From JACKII01 sp963974445 (GTDB taxonomy: Bacteria > Pseudomonadota > Alphaproteobacteria > Bin95): a stretch of DNA of 19,552 bases. The translations under genes were made by a program, and so were the position numbers. The DNA lies in NCBI GenBank assembly GCA_963974445.1, contig CAXBDI010000075.1:1-19552 (forward strand), read 5' to 3'. Of the stretch, positions 7,106 through 14,624 are shown piece after piece; position 1 is the first letter of the stretch, and each line of letters starts with the position of its first letter. The notes beneath the pieces are model-generated. The model made no database searches. It was given only the letters and a program-made list of their open reading frames with translations, and was not told where the DNA came from.

Positions 7106-8257
7106 TTAGCCATTGACGCGCAATACCCAGCCACCGGGTTCTTGCACCAGTTGCATGCCGTATTGGCTAAAGGCTCGGCGCACCTGCTCCAGGTCAGAGC
7201 GATAGCGCAACTGAAACCGGGCCTCGCGGGCACTGATCCGGCTGACGGTGGCCGATTCCAGCGCGTTGACCTCACCGATCATCCGCAACGCAGTCGCATA
7301 ATCGCCGATATAGCTGAGCGGCACGGAAACGGTGAGCGAGTTGGTGCCCAGGTCGGTGCGCTGCAGGTTCTCCGCCTTCCAGGCGTCGGCCAACGCATCC
7401 ACCATCGCCGCCGCCGCGGTGCGGGTCAACTGCTCCGCCGCCATGCCGGCGCGGCCGCCGGCGCTGCCTTCGAAGCGTTGTTTGATCGGTCCCGCCGGGG
7501 CAGCGCCATAGCCTTGCAGGGTTACGTCCAGCACCGGCCGGCCATTGCGCGGGTCCACCCGAAGCTGGCCGAGCGCCACCACCGCGCCGCCGGCCTGATA
7601 GGTTTGAGCCAATCGCTGTAACCCAGGCGAATCGCCGCTGACCGCCTGATCGGCGCTGAGCATCAACTGCTCGCCGGCGTCGCCTTTCGCCAGAACCGTG
7701 CTGATCAGCCCGCGGCTGCCCGCCTGTTCCACCCAGGCGCTGTGCCAGGGGTTCGGTATCTCCCACAACTGGCGCGCGCCTGCCCATTCATAGACCGGCA
7801 CGATCAGCAGCGGCGGGCTGACCCGGTCCGTATACGGAATGCGCAATCTGCTGAGCATTGCCCGCACCTGCGGCGGGGAAAAACTCATGGTGAGGTCGGC
7901 GCGGTAGCTGGTGGCCGTCACCTGCTCGCGCACCACATCGACCGACTGGATCAGGTTGTCCATTTGATCGGCGGGCAAATTCGGCCGGGCGCCGTGGTAG
8001 GCGCTGGGCACCAGCCGCTCGAACAGATGGGTGAAGGCCGCCTCCCGCGCCTCCGCCAGACCCATTTCCCGCGCCTGCTGGCCGGACGCAGCCGAGCGAT
8101 TCACATTGATGTCGGTCACCGTATAGGCGCTGCTCTGGCTCTGCGCCAGCGACGGCGCCCCTAGCGCCAGCAAGGCCAACCCCAGCGCCAGCCTCGGCCA
8201 CGTCAATAAGCCGCGCCGCGCTTTGCCAACCATCGACCGCTTGCGTTGCATTGCCAT
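7106..8257 (-). CDS. DUF2066 domain exported protein
   Basis: A 383-residue protein of the DUF2066 family, function unknown. It has a basic N-terminus, a hydrophobic stretch (about 21-34) and a likely signal peptidase site after SLA (36-38), so it is probably periplasmic. The family pattern is seen in YTVTDINVNRSAASGQQARE (45-64), the AREAAFTHLFERLVP segment and the later LLIVPVYEWAGARQLWE block (about 149-165). The C-terminal part, with ESATVSRISAREARFQLRY, resembles a repeated alpha/beta module. It is the first gene of the minus-strand run with the AI-2E permease, hdaA and the SDR, and is divergent from purM across 83 bp. ATGs at 8257, 8251 and 8233 are all possible; the first has an AAAGGG just upstream. 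Confidence 0.85.
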   Translation of the reverse strand: MAMQRKRSMVGKARRGLLTWPRLALGLALLALGAPSLAQSQSSAYTVTDINVNRSAASGQQAREMGLAEAREAAFTHLFERLVPSAYHGARPNLPADQMDNLIQSVDVVREQVTATSYRADLTMSFSPPQVRAMLSRLRIPYTDRVSPPLLIVPVYEWAGARQLWEIPNPWHSAWVEQAGSRGLISTVLAKGDAGEQLMLSADQAVSGDSPGLQRLAQTYQAGGAVVALGQLRVDPRNGRPVLDVTLQGYGAAPAGPIKQRFEGSAGGRAGMAAEQLTRTAAAAMVDALADAWKAENLQRTDLGTNSLTVSVPLSYIGDYATALRMIGEVNALESATVSRISAREARFQLRYRSDLEQVRRAFSQYGMQLVQEPGGWVLRVNG

Positions 8258-8340
8258 GCCCTTTCGCTATGGTCCTGGAACTCCGCGAGGCAGAGGTCCC
8301 GACGGATCACGAATAGACCTTATACAGAGGCGAGGTGAGC

Positions 8341-9417
8341 ATGTCCAAAGGCGGAGGCCGCTATGCGGATGCCGGTGTGGATATCGAGGCGGGCGACGCG
8401 TTCGTGCGCCAGATCATGCCTCTGGTCGCCGCCACGGCGCGCGCCGGCTCCCGCCCGGATTTGAAGGGATTCGCCGGCGTCTTCGACCTGAAGGCCTGCG
8501 GCTATGCCGACCCGTTGATGCTGGCCGCGACCGACGGCGTCGGCACCAAGCTGCGCATCGCCATCGAAACCGGCCGGCACGACCACATCGGCCAGGATTT
8601 GGTCGCCATGTGCGCCAACGATCTGATCGTCCACGGCGGCGAGCCCTTGTTCTTCCTAGACTATTTCGCCAGCGGCAGATTGGAACCTTCCGTCGCCGAA
8701 GCGGTCGTCGCCGGCATCGCCCGCGCCTGCAAGGCCGCCGGCTGCGCCCTGATCGGCGGCGAGACGGCAGAGATGCCGGGCATGTATGCCGCAGGCGATT
8801 ACGACCTGGCCGGCTTCGTCGTCGGTGCGGTGGAGCGCGACGCCTATATCGACGGCAGCAAGGTCTCGGCAGGCGATATCGTCCTGGGCTTGCCTTCCAG
8901 CGGCGTGCATTCCAACGGCTTCAGCCTGGTGCGCAAGGTCGTAAGCGACCTAGGCTTGTCCTGGAGCGATTCGGCTCCGTTCGCCTCGGACCTAAGCCTG
9001 GGCGAGGCGCTGCTGGAGCCGACCCGCCTCTATATCGCTCAGGCACTCTCTGCTGCGAAGACCGGCGGCGTTCACGCCATCGCCCATATCACCGGCGGCG
9101 GCCTGCCCGGCAACCTGCCGCGGGTGCTGCCGGATGGGCTTGGCATAGGGCTCGATGCGGACGCCTGGCCGCTGCCTCCCGTCTTCCAATGGCTGCAACA
9201 GGCCGGCGAGATCGACGTGGCGGAGATGCTGAAGACCTTCAACTGCGGCATCGGCCTGGTGTTGGTCGTAGCTCCCGAAGCAGAGGCGGAGGTCCGCGCC
9301 GCGTTGGCCGCCGCCGGTGAGCAGCAAGTGTTCCGGCTTGGCACCGTCGTGCAACCGGCGGGAGATAGCGGCCCCCGCGTCTACTGGCCCGGCGATGCGC
9401 CTTGGAGCGCCTCGTGA
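8341..9417 (+). CDS. purM: Phosphoribosylformylglycinamidine cyclo-ligase (AIR synthetase)
   Basis: PurM closes formylglycinamidine ribonucleotide to aminoimidazole ribonucleotide with ATP, the fifth step of purine synthesis. The 358-residue protein has YADAGVDIEAGD (8-19), the ATP/phosphate-binding ATDGVGTK (63-70), MCANDLIVHGGEPLFFLDY (90-108) and LIGGETAEMPGMY (137-149), all standard for PurM, plus the later GLPSSGVHSNGFSLVR and HITGGGLPGNLPRVLP blocks. A GTG at 8335 is also in frame; I prefer the ATG at 8341, with GAGG 5 bases before it and the usual MSK-type N-terminus. Its TGA overlaps the GTG start of purN. No PurR-type or riboswitch signal is obvious in the 83-bp leader. Confidence 0.97.
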   Translation: MSKGGGRYADAGVDIEAGDAFVRQIMPLVAATARAGSRPDLKGFAGVFDLKACGYADPLMLAATDGVGTKLRIAIETGRHDHIGQDLVAMCANDLIVHGGEPLFFLDYFASGRLEPSVAEAVVAGIARACKAAGCALIGGETAEMPGMYAAGDYDLAGFVVGAVERDAYIDGSKVSAGDIVLGLPSSGVHSNGFSLVRKVVSDLGLSWSDSAPFASDLSLGEALLEPTRLYIAQALSAAKTGGVHAIAHITGGGLPGNLPRVLPDGLGIGLDADAWPLPPVFQWLQQAGEIDVAEMLKTFNCGIGLVLVVAPEAEAEVRAALAAAGEQQVFRLGTVVQPAGDSGPRVYWPGDAPWSAS

Positions 9418-10073
9418 GCAAGGCCCGCCTTGGCATTCTGATTTCCGGCCGCGGCAGCAACATGGCGGCTCTAGTAGCCGACGCCGCCGCCGAACACTCG
9501 CCTGCCGAAGTTGCGCTGGTGCTGGCCAACCGCGCCGATGCTGCGGGCCTGAATTACGCCGCGAGCCAAGGCGTGCCGACAGCCGTCGTCGCCAGCAAGC
9601 CCTTCGGCAAGGATCGGCAGGCGTTCGAGCAGGCGCTGGACGCGCGCCTGGCGGAGGCAAGGATCGATCTGATCTGCCTAGCCGGGTTCATGCGGTTGCT
9701 GACGCCCTGGTTCGTCGAGCGCTGGCGCGACCGGCTGATCAACATTCACCCCTCGGTCCTGCCAGCCTACAAAGGACTGGATACCCACGCCCGCGCGCTG
9801 GCGGACGGCGTGCGCTGGCATGGCTGCACCGTGCACTATGTACGGGCGGAGATGGACGCGGGTCCGATTATCGCCCAGGCCGTCGTGCCGGTGCGCCCCG
9901 ACGATACCGCCGAAACCCTGGCCGACCGCGTCCTGGCGGCTGAGCACCGGCTCTACCCTATGGCCATGCGCCTGGTGGCCGAGGGCCGAGCGCCGGTCGT
10001 CGGAGAGCGAGTTGTACTACATCCGAGCGTCAAATCTGCCGAGAACACTGCTCTCAACCCGGTGGATGATTGA
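9414..10073 (+). CDS. purN: Phosphoribosylglycinamide formyltransferase
   Basis: PurN transfers a formyl group from 10-formyltetrahydrofolate to glycinamide ribonucleotide, the third step of purine synthesis. From the GTG at 9414, which overlaps the purM stop as GTGA, the protein has 219 residues. It shows the phosphate-binding SGRGSN (11-16), LAGFMRLLTPWFV (89-101), and the catalytic trio Asn110 and His112 in INIHPSVLPAYKG and Asp148 in EMDAGPII, each offset by four from E. coli Asn106, His108 and Asp144. A TTG at 9402 is in frame but would only add four residues of purM reading. The purM-purN pair is a usual alphaproteobacterial operon. Confidence 0.96.
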   Translation: MSKARLGILISGRGSNMAALVADAAAEHSPAEVALVLANRADAAGLNYAASQGVPTAVVASKPFGKDRQAFEQALDARLAEARIDLICLAGFMRLLTPWFVERWRDRLINIHPSVLPAYKGLDTHARALADGVRWHGCTVHYVRAEMDAGPIIAQAVVPVRPDDTAETLADRVLAAEHRLYPMAMRLVAEGRAPVVGERVVLHPSVKSAENTALNPVDD

Positions 10074-10172
10074 CCAGCGGATAATGGAGTCGTGCTGCGC
10101 CGTTGAACCGCATTGGGTGCGGACGGCTTGCACGCTAGGAAAAACCGGAATGATTGATTCGACCGCCTGACT

Positions 10173-10189
10173 CGGCGGATCGCCGTTTT
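10173..10189 (+). terminator. Weak candidate terminator after purMN
   Basis: CGGCG, a GAT loop and CGCCG (10173-10185) are followed by TTTT. The stem is only 5 bp and an alternative stem, CCGCC at 10163-10167 with GGCGG at 10174-10178, competes with it. It sits 100 bases after purN and 18 bases before the subunit IV start, so it could also lie in that gene's leader. Confidence 0.3.
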
Positions 10190-10206
10190 GAGGGATGCTG
10201 AGCGCC

Positions 10207-10332
10207 ATGGAAAATTTTGAAGACTCAGTCCGACGCCACCGCGCCAGTTGGGAAGGCTTTGCGAGCCTGTTGCTTTACTCGGCGATCGGGACTGCCATTG
10301 TTTTGATTTTAATGGCGATTTTCCTGCTCTAA
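10207..10332 (+). CDS. aa3-type cytochrome c oxidase subunit IV, 41 residues
   Basis: A 41-codon ORF starting MENFEDSVRRHRASWEGFAS and ending in one hydrophobic helix (about 20-41) with the terminal LMAIFLL. This matches the very small bacterial aa3-type oxidase subunit IV family (COX4_pro_2): a polar N-terminus, a (T/S)W-x-GF block and a single transmembrane helix ending in LMAxFLL. In known aa3 oxidases the subunit packs against the core in the inner membrane; its exact role is unclear. An AGGGA lies about 12 bases before the ATG. The main oxidase genes are not in this window, so it is an orphan here, between purN and the dodecin gene. Confidence 0.75.
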   Translation: MENFEDSVRRHRASWEGFASLLLYSAIGTAIVLILMAIFLL

Positions 10333-10337
10333 GTTTC

Positions 10338-10351
10338 ACTCGCGAGCGAGT
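10338..10351. promoter_or_regulatory. Short inverted repeat upstream of the dodecin gene
   Basis: ACTCGC, GA, GCGAGT form a perfect 6-bp inverted repeat 5 bases after the subunit IV stop and 61 bases before the dodecin start. It could be an operator for dodecin or a weak end structure for the upstream gene. No T run follows. The function is open. Confidence 0.25.
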
Positions 10352-10412
10352 CGACCTATCGGAATCGGTGTGTTAGGCTTTTTCAGTTCCTTACTGATAG
10401 AGGAGAGCCGCT

Positions 10413-10622
10413 ATGACCAATAATGTTTACAGAGTGACCGAACTGGTCGGGACATCCGAGGAATCGATTTCGGATGCCATTCAGGTGGCAATCGCAAAGG
10501 CGAATGAGTCCCTGCGCAACCTGGACTGGTTCGAAGTTGGGCAGGTTCGCGGCCGGGTCACGGATGGCAAGGTCGGCCACTACCAAGTTACGTTGAAGCT
10601 GGGCTTCAAATACGAGAAGTAG
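10413..10622 (+). CDS. Dodecin family flavin-binding protein
   Basis: A 69-residue dodecin. Dodecins form hollow dodecamers that bind flavins (FMN, riboflavin or lumichrome) and in some species CoA, serving as a flavin buffer or store. The sequence has the family layout: VYRVTELVGTSEESISDAI (5-23), then NLDWFEVGQVRG (36-47) with Trp39, the residue that stacks on the flavin, and HYQVTLKLGFKYE (56-68) with Gln58 in the position that hydrogen-bonds the isoalloxazine ring. A GAGGAGAG ribosome site lies about 7 bases before the ATG. The gene is a single unit that converges on the molybdoenzyme gene with only 8 bases between the stops. Confidence 0.93.
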   Translation: MTNNVYRVTELVGTSEESISDAIQVAIAKANESLRNLDWFEVGQVRGRVTDGKVGHYQVTLKLGFKYEK

Positions 10623-10630
10623 GCCGCGCT

Positions 10631-12742
10631 CTAAGCAGAGGCGGCCGGCTTGATCCACACCGACGTGTCGTGAAACACCGCGCCGCCTACCGGCGCCGCG
10701 GCTTCCGCCGAGACCAGCAGGTTGATGCCGACGCCTTCCGGGAAGGCATGGTTCGGCCAGATGCTCTCGACCACCACTGTGTTCGGCGTCAGGCCGTCGA
10801 AGTGGCGGGCGTGCAGGGGGACCGAGCCCTTCTCGTTGCCGATCTTCACTTGAGCGCCATCGGCGATACCCAGCTTAGCCGCATCCTCCGGGCGGATCAT
10901 CACCTCCGGCCGCTTTTCCCGTTCGATGGACGACCGCGTCTCGGTAAAGGTGGAGTTCAGGTAGCTGCGCGCCGGCGCGGTCACCATGCGGAACGGCTTG
11001 TCAGCCGTTGCATTGTCGATCACGTCCCAATGATCCGGCAAGGCCGGCATCTTGTCCGCTGGGCCGAAGCGCCCGGACTTGGTGCCGTCGTCGTTCGGCA
11101 ACATGCCCTTCCAGTCCGGCTTAAAGCGGAACTTCTTGTCCGGCCAGGCAAAGCCATCCAGATAGTGCGCGGTCTCAAACGGGATCTGGCAATCGACCCA
11201 GTGGTCCCGGGTCAGCCCGTCATAGCTGCCGCGCTTCGACGCCTTTAGCGTTTGATCCACCAACTGGCTGGCCGTCATGTCAAACGCCGGCTGCTGGCAG
11301 CCCAGCCGCTTCGCCAGCGCATTGACCACCTCGGCGTTGGAGCGCGGACCCGGCGGCGGCTCTATCACTTTCGGGCCTAAGATGATGTATTGGTGGCCGC
11401 CGCCTTGATAGACGTCGTCGTGCTCCAAAAACATGGTGGCGGGGATGACGATGTCGGCCATCTTCGCCGTATCGGTCATGAACTGCTCATGCACGCAGGT
11501 GAACAGGTCCTCGCGCGCAAAGCCCTTATGAACCTTGGCGAGTTCCGGGGCGACCATCATCGGGTTGGTGTTCTGGATGAACAGGCCGTGCACCGGCGGG
11601 CCGCCGCGCAGGTCCTTCGCGTTGCCAAGCAGGATGTCGCCGATGCGGCTTTGGTCGAGCCAGCGCACCTTCGGGTCGGCGTAGTCCCAGCCCTCGACCA
11701 GCTTCTTGTCCCAGCGATAGATCGCGCCGTTGTTGTGAAACGCGCCGCCGCCCTCGTACTGCCAGGCGCCGCTGACCGCGGCGATGCTTAGCACTGCATG
11801 GATGTTGTGGGCGCCGTTGCGCTGGCGGCCCATGCCGTAGCCGATGCGCAGAAAGTGCTTCTTGTTATCCGCCAGCAACTTGGCGAATTCCTCGATCTGC
11901 GCCACCGGCACGCCGCAAATCGCCTCCGCCCATTCCGGCGAGCGGGATTGGAGGTGCGCCTCTAACTCCTGCGGGCAGTCGGTGTACTTTTCCAGATAGG
12001 CCCGGTCGGCATGGCCATCGCGGAACAGCACATGCATGACGGCGCAGGCGAGCGCGCCGTCTGTGCCCGGATTGACGCAAAGGAACAGGTCCGCCTGCCT
12101 GGCCGTATCGGTCAGGTAGGTATCGACCACCACGATCTTCGCACCGCGGGTTTTGCGGGCATAGGTTGCGTGGGTCATCACATTGACCTGGGTCGAGACC
12201 GCATTAGTTCCCCAGATCGCCACCACATCGGCCACCCGCATCTCGCGCGGGTCGGCGCCGCGCAGCGAGCCGGTGCCGGCGATGAAGCCATTCCAGGCCA
12301 GCGTCACGCAGATGGTCGAGTGCTGATAGCTGTATTTCTTCGCATGGCGCAGCCGGTGGATGCTGTCGCGCTGAATCTGGCCCATGGTGCCGGCATAGAA
12401 ATACGGCCAGATGGTCTCCGCCCCGTGCTGGGCTTCCAGCTTCAGGAAGGCCTCTGCCGTCTCGTCTATGGCATCCTCGAACGAAATCTCGCGGAAATCG
12501 CCGGAGCCCTTGGCCCCCGTCCGCTGATAGCATTTTGTCAGCCGGTCCGGATGGTGCACCCGCTCATTGTAGCGCGCGACCTTGGCGCAGATGACGCCGT
12601 CGGTGTAGGCGTTCTCGCGCGCGCCGCGCACCCGGCCGATGTTGTGCGCGTCGAGCCGCTCCACCTCCAGCGCGCAGGTCGACGGGCAGTCATGCGGGCA
12701 GGCGGAAAACACTATTTCAGGGCTTGCAACGCTATCCGGCAC
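10631..12742 (-). CDS. Molybdopterin-containing oxidoreductase, cytoplasmic type
   Basis: A 703-residue member of the molybdopterin (bis-MGD) oxidoreductase superfamily, of unknown substrate. The N-terminus, ACPHDCPSTCALEV with Cys15, Cys19 and Cys23, plus Cys52 in DGVICAKV, gives a four-cysteine Fe-S site. Cofactor-binding regions include VAIWGTNAVST (174-184), VVVDTYLTDTARQAD and VNPGTDGALACAVMHVL. A candidate Mo ligand is Cys145 in HSTICVTLAWNGF, by position only. The C-terminal dinucleotide-binding domain begins near FRMVTAPARSYLNSTF. No Tat or Sec signal is present and no electron-transfer or membrane subunit is next door, so it is probably soluble. The start is GTG at 12742 with AGGAG 8 bases upstream. 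It is divergent from the DOPA-dioxygenase-like gene. Confidence 0.88.
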   Translation of the reverse strand: MPDSVASPEIVFSACPHDCPSTCALEVERLDAHNIGRVRGARENAYTDGVICAKVARYNERVHHPDRLTKCYQRTGAKGSGDFREISFEDAIDETAEAFLKLEAQHGAETIWPYFYAGTMGQIQRDSIHRLRHAKKYSYQHSTICVTLAWNGFIAGTGSLRGADPREMRVADVVAIWGTNAVSTQVNVMTHATYARKTRGAKIVVVDTYLTDTARQADLFLCVNPGTDGALACAVMHVLFRDGHADRAYLEKYTDCPQELEAHLQSRSPEWAEAICGVPVAQIEEFAKLLADNKKHFLRIGYGMGRQRNGAHNIHAVLSIAAVSGAWQYEGGGAFHNNGAIYRWDKKLVEGWDYADPKVRWLDQSRIGDILLGNAKDLRGGPPVHGLFIQNTNPMMVAPELAKVHKGFAREDLFTCVHEQFMTDTAKMADIVIPATMFLEHDDVYQGGGHQYIILGPKVIEPPPGPRSNAEVVNALAKRLGCQQPAFDMTASQLVDQTLKASKRGSYDGLTRDHWVDCQIPFETAHYLDGFAWPDKKFRFKPDWKGMLPNDDGTKSGRFGPADKMPALPDHWDVIDNATADKPFRMVTAPARSYLNSTFTETRSSIEREKRPEVMIRPEDAAKLGIADGAQVKIGNEKGSVPLHARHFDGLTPNTVVVESIWPNHAFPEGVGINLLVSAEAAAPVGGAVFHDTSVWIKPAASA

Positions 12743-12761
12743 CGGCGAGACTCCTATTATC

Positions 12762-12774
12762 AGGCGAAGCGCCT
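12762..12774. promoter_or_regulatory. 13-bp palindrome between divergent genes, possible operator
   Basis: AGGCG, AAG, CGCCT is a perfect 5+3+5 palindrome in the 65-bp gap between the molybdoenzyme start (12742) and the dioxygenase-like start (12808). TATATG at 12774-12779 next to it could be a -10 element for the rightward gene. The placement suits one regulator acting on both genes, but this is inference. Confidence 0.35.
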
Positions 12775-12807
12775 ATATGAATGCGACAACCGACAGGAGT
12801 CCAGAGC

Positions 12808-13173
12808 ATGACCACCGCCGTCACCGACCAAATCGAAGATTATCACGTCCACGTCTACTATGACGCCGCGAGCAAACCCCGGGCCGAGGCGTTGCGCAGC
12901 AAGCTGGAGGCGGCGTTCCCGTCGGCCCAGTATGGCCGCTGGCACGACAACCCCGTCGGCCCGCATCCGGAAGGCAGCTACCAGGTGCATTTCGCGACCG
13001 AGCTCTTCCCGAAGATCGTGCCGTTCCTGGCCATAGAGCGCGACGGCCTGACGGTGCTGGTCCACCCGAATACCGGAAAGGATCTGGAAGACCACCGCGA
13101 CTACGCGTTGTGGATGGGCTCCATGCCGGACCTGAAACTATCGATCTTCGACAAGGAAAAGGACAAATCCTAG
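12808..13173 (+). CDS. DOPA 4,5-dioxygenase family protein
   Basis: A 121-residue protein of the DOPA 4,5-dioxygenase family, small non-haem iron ring-cleaving enzymes known from fungi and plants (betalain/muscaflavin synthesis) with many bacterial relatives of unknown substrate. Signature pieces: DYHVHVYYD (11-19) with His13 and His15, GPHPEGSYQVHF (51-62) with His53 and His61, and VLVHPNTGKDLEDHRDYALWMG (83-104) with His86 and His96. The ATG at 12808 has AGGAG 8 bases upstream; an in-frame ATG at 12781 would lie beside the likely promoter. A catecholic substrate is inferred from the family only. It is divergent from the molybdoenzyme gene and ends 12 bases from the convergent membrane-protein gene. 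Confidence 0.88.
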   Translation: MTTAVTDQIEDYHVHVYYDAASKPRAEALRSKLEAAFPSAQYGRWHDNPVGPHPEGSYQVHFATELFPKIVPFLAIERDGLTVLVHPNTGKDLEDHRDYALWMGSMPDLKLSIFDKEKDKS

Positions 13174-13185
13174 GCGAGCTATGGG

Positions 13186-13578
13186 CTAGACCCGATCCCT
13201 TAGCAGCCGCGGCCGATCGACAATGTCGCGCAGCACAAGTGGCGGCGCATCGGCAGTTGTCCGGCTGCGCTCGCGCTGCTCCCGCCGCCGCTGCCGGATG
13301 GCCTTGACCTTACGCACGCACCAGCGCCCACTGACGCGGATGCCCCAGAGCGGCAGCGAGATGATGGACAGAAAAACGATGCCCAGCAGGAAGCCATCGG
13401 CCTGATCCAGCAGCACCAGATTAACGATGTTGCGAACGACGCTCCAGGCGCCGCCCTCCGCCAACACCTGCCCCGTCAGCCAGTTCGAGGCGTCGTAAAA
13501 TGCGGCGTACGACCCCTTCGGATCGTAGATGCGCCAGCCGTAAAGGACGCTGGCGATGGCGCCGAGGACCGCGCGCAT
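13186..13578 (-). CDS. Unknown small membrane protein
   Basis: A 130-residue protein I do not recognise. It has a weakly hydrophobic start (MRAVLGAIASVLYGW), an aromatic segment with YDPKGSYAAFYDASNWLTG (18-36), a clear transmembrane helix (about 62-80) and a strongly basic tail from residue 84 containing RKVKAIRQRRREQRERSR, expected to face the cytoplasm. It starts 20 bases after the GFA-family gene ends, so it may be the last gene of the minus-strand run. Its coding frame is supported by position and the coherent hydrophobic pattern; no function can be given. Confidence 0.65.
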   Translation of the reverse strand: MRAVLGAIASVLYGWRIYDPKGSYAAFYDASNWLTGQVLAEGGAWSVVRNIVNLVLLDQADGFLLGIVFLSIISLPLWGIRVSGRWCVRKVKAIRQRRREQRERSRTTADAPPLVLRDIVDRPRLLRDRV

Positions 13579-13598
13579 TCAGGCTACCGGAGCAACGG

Positions 13599-14003
13599 CT
13601 AGCCCGGACGTTTGTCGAAGGTCGGCAAACCGTCCGGGATGAAATGGAAGGGCTGCTTGTCTTTGGTGAAGATCGCCATCTGCGACTTGAACGTGGTCGG
13701 ATCGTCCAAGGTGCCGACCTTGACGATCACCGAATCCGGCCGGTTCGGCGTTTTCGTCGCAATGCTGGTGCCGCAGGTCGGGCAGAACAGGCGCGTCACC
13801 GGGCGCTCGATATCCGTGCGGGTAAAGCTTTTCGGCTCGCCCTTGGTGAAGCTGAACCCGTCCGCCGGCAGCACCGTGATCAGGTTGGCGTTGCCGCCGG
13901 AGATGTACTGGCATTCGCGGCAATGGCACTGCAGCATCGCCTGGGGCTCGCCTTTCGATTCGTAGCGGATTTCGCCGCAATAGCAGCCGCCGGTGATCGT
14001 CAT
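13599..14003 (-). CDS. GFA-family zinc protein (glutathione-dependent formaldehyde-activating-like)
   Basis: A 134-residue protein of the GFA/CENP-V family, named from an enzyme reported to speed formation of S-hydroxymethylglutathione. The cysteine set is complete: GGCYCG (Cys7, Cys9), CHCREC (Cys26, Cys28, Cys31) and FCPTCGT (Cys74, Cys77), which in the family form two zinc sites. QCHCRECQYISGGNAN is typical. Most GFA proteins have no proven substrate, so a formaldehyde role is only possible; no formaldehyde dehydrogenase gene is close. The gene begins 27 bases after tag ends and precedes the unknown membrane protein by 20 bases. Confidence 0.92.
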   Translation of the reverse strand: MTITGGCYCGEIRYESKGEPQAMLQCHCRECQYISGGNANLITVLPADGFSFTKGEPKSFTRTDIERPVTRLFCPTCGTSIATKTPNRPDSVIVKVGTLDDPTTFKSQMAIFTKDKQPFHFIPDGLPTFDKRPG

Positions 14004-14030
14004 GTCTGTGGCCTCCGAAAATCAGAGAGT

Positions 14031-14609
14031 TTACGCGAGAGCCGCCACTTCAGCATGCCGCGGGCAGGAAACCAAGTGATCGTTCACCATGCCCATCGCC
14101 TGCATGAAGGCATAACACGTGGTTGGCCCGCAAAAGCGGAAGCCCAACCGCTTCAGCTCCTTCGCCATGGCTTGGGAGACAGGCGTCTGGGCGGGCACCT
14201 CCGCCATGCTTTGCCGCGCGTTCCGCTGCGGCCGGCCATCGACGAATTTCCAGACCACATCGCTGAAGGAGCCGCGCTCCATCACTGCCAGCCAGGCCTG
14301 GGCGTTCGTGACGGTCGCCGCGATCTTTGCCCGGTTGCGGATAATGCCGGCATCCGCCAGCAACTCCGCCTGCTTGGCCTCGTTATATTCGGCGATCACC
14401 GCAGGCTGGAAGCCATCGAACGCCGCACGGAAATTCTCGCGCTTGCGCAGGATGGTGATCCAGGAGAGGCCGGCCTGAAACCCCTCCAGCACGATCTTCT
14501 CGAACAGGGCGCGGTCGTCGAACTGCGGCACGCCCCATTCGGTATCGTGATAGCGCCGGTAGAGCGGGTCTTCGCCGGCCCACGGGCAGCGCTGCGCAGC
14601 CTCAGCCAT
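14031..14609 (-). CDS. tag: DNA-3-methyladenine glycosylase I
   Basis: Tag removes 3-methyladenine from alkylated DNA to start base-excision repair. The protein is 192 residues, near E. coli's 187. All key parts align with a constant offset: the zinc ligands Cys8, His21, His178 and Cys182 (E. coli Cys4, His17, His175, Cys179) and the catalytic-pocket Glu42 (E. coli Glu38) in LEGFQAGLSWITIL. RYHDTEWGVP, IIRNRAKI and GFRFCGPTTCYAFMQAMGMVNDH are family hallmarks. It starts 15 bases after the ABC permease gene ends, so it is likely on the same transcript, which is an unusual partner for a repair gene. Confidence 0.97.
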   Translation of the reverse strand: MAEAAQRCPWAGEDPLYRRYHDTEWGVPQFDDRALFEKIVLEGFQAGLSWITILRKRENFRAAFDGFQPAVIAEYNEAKQAELLADAGIIRNRAKIAATVTNAQAWLAVMERGSFSDVVWKFVDGRPQRNARQSMAEVPAQTPVSQAMAKELKRLGFRFCGPTTCYAFMQAMGMVNDHLVSCPRHAEVAALA

Positions 14610-14624
14610 GAACCGGCTCGCCCC

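Noticed and set aside
5666..7621. 651-codon open frame on the plus strand
   Set aside because: It runs antisense to the hdaA, AI-2E permease and DUF2066 genes, which have clear family motifs. Its product is rich in Gln, Arg, His and Asp, the usual mark of an antisense frame in GC-rich DNA.
9820..10170. 116-codon plus-strand open frame overlapping purN and the following gap
   Set aside because: Most of it is another frame of purN, it has no recognisable domain, and the gap after purN is better explained as leader for the subunit IV gene.
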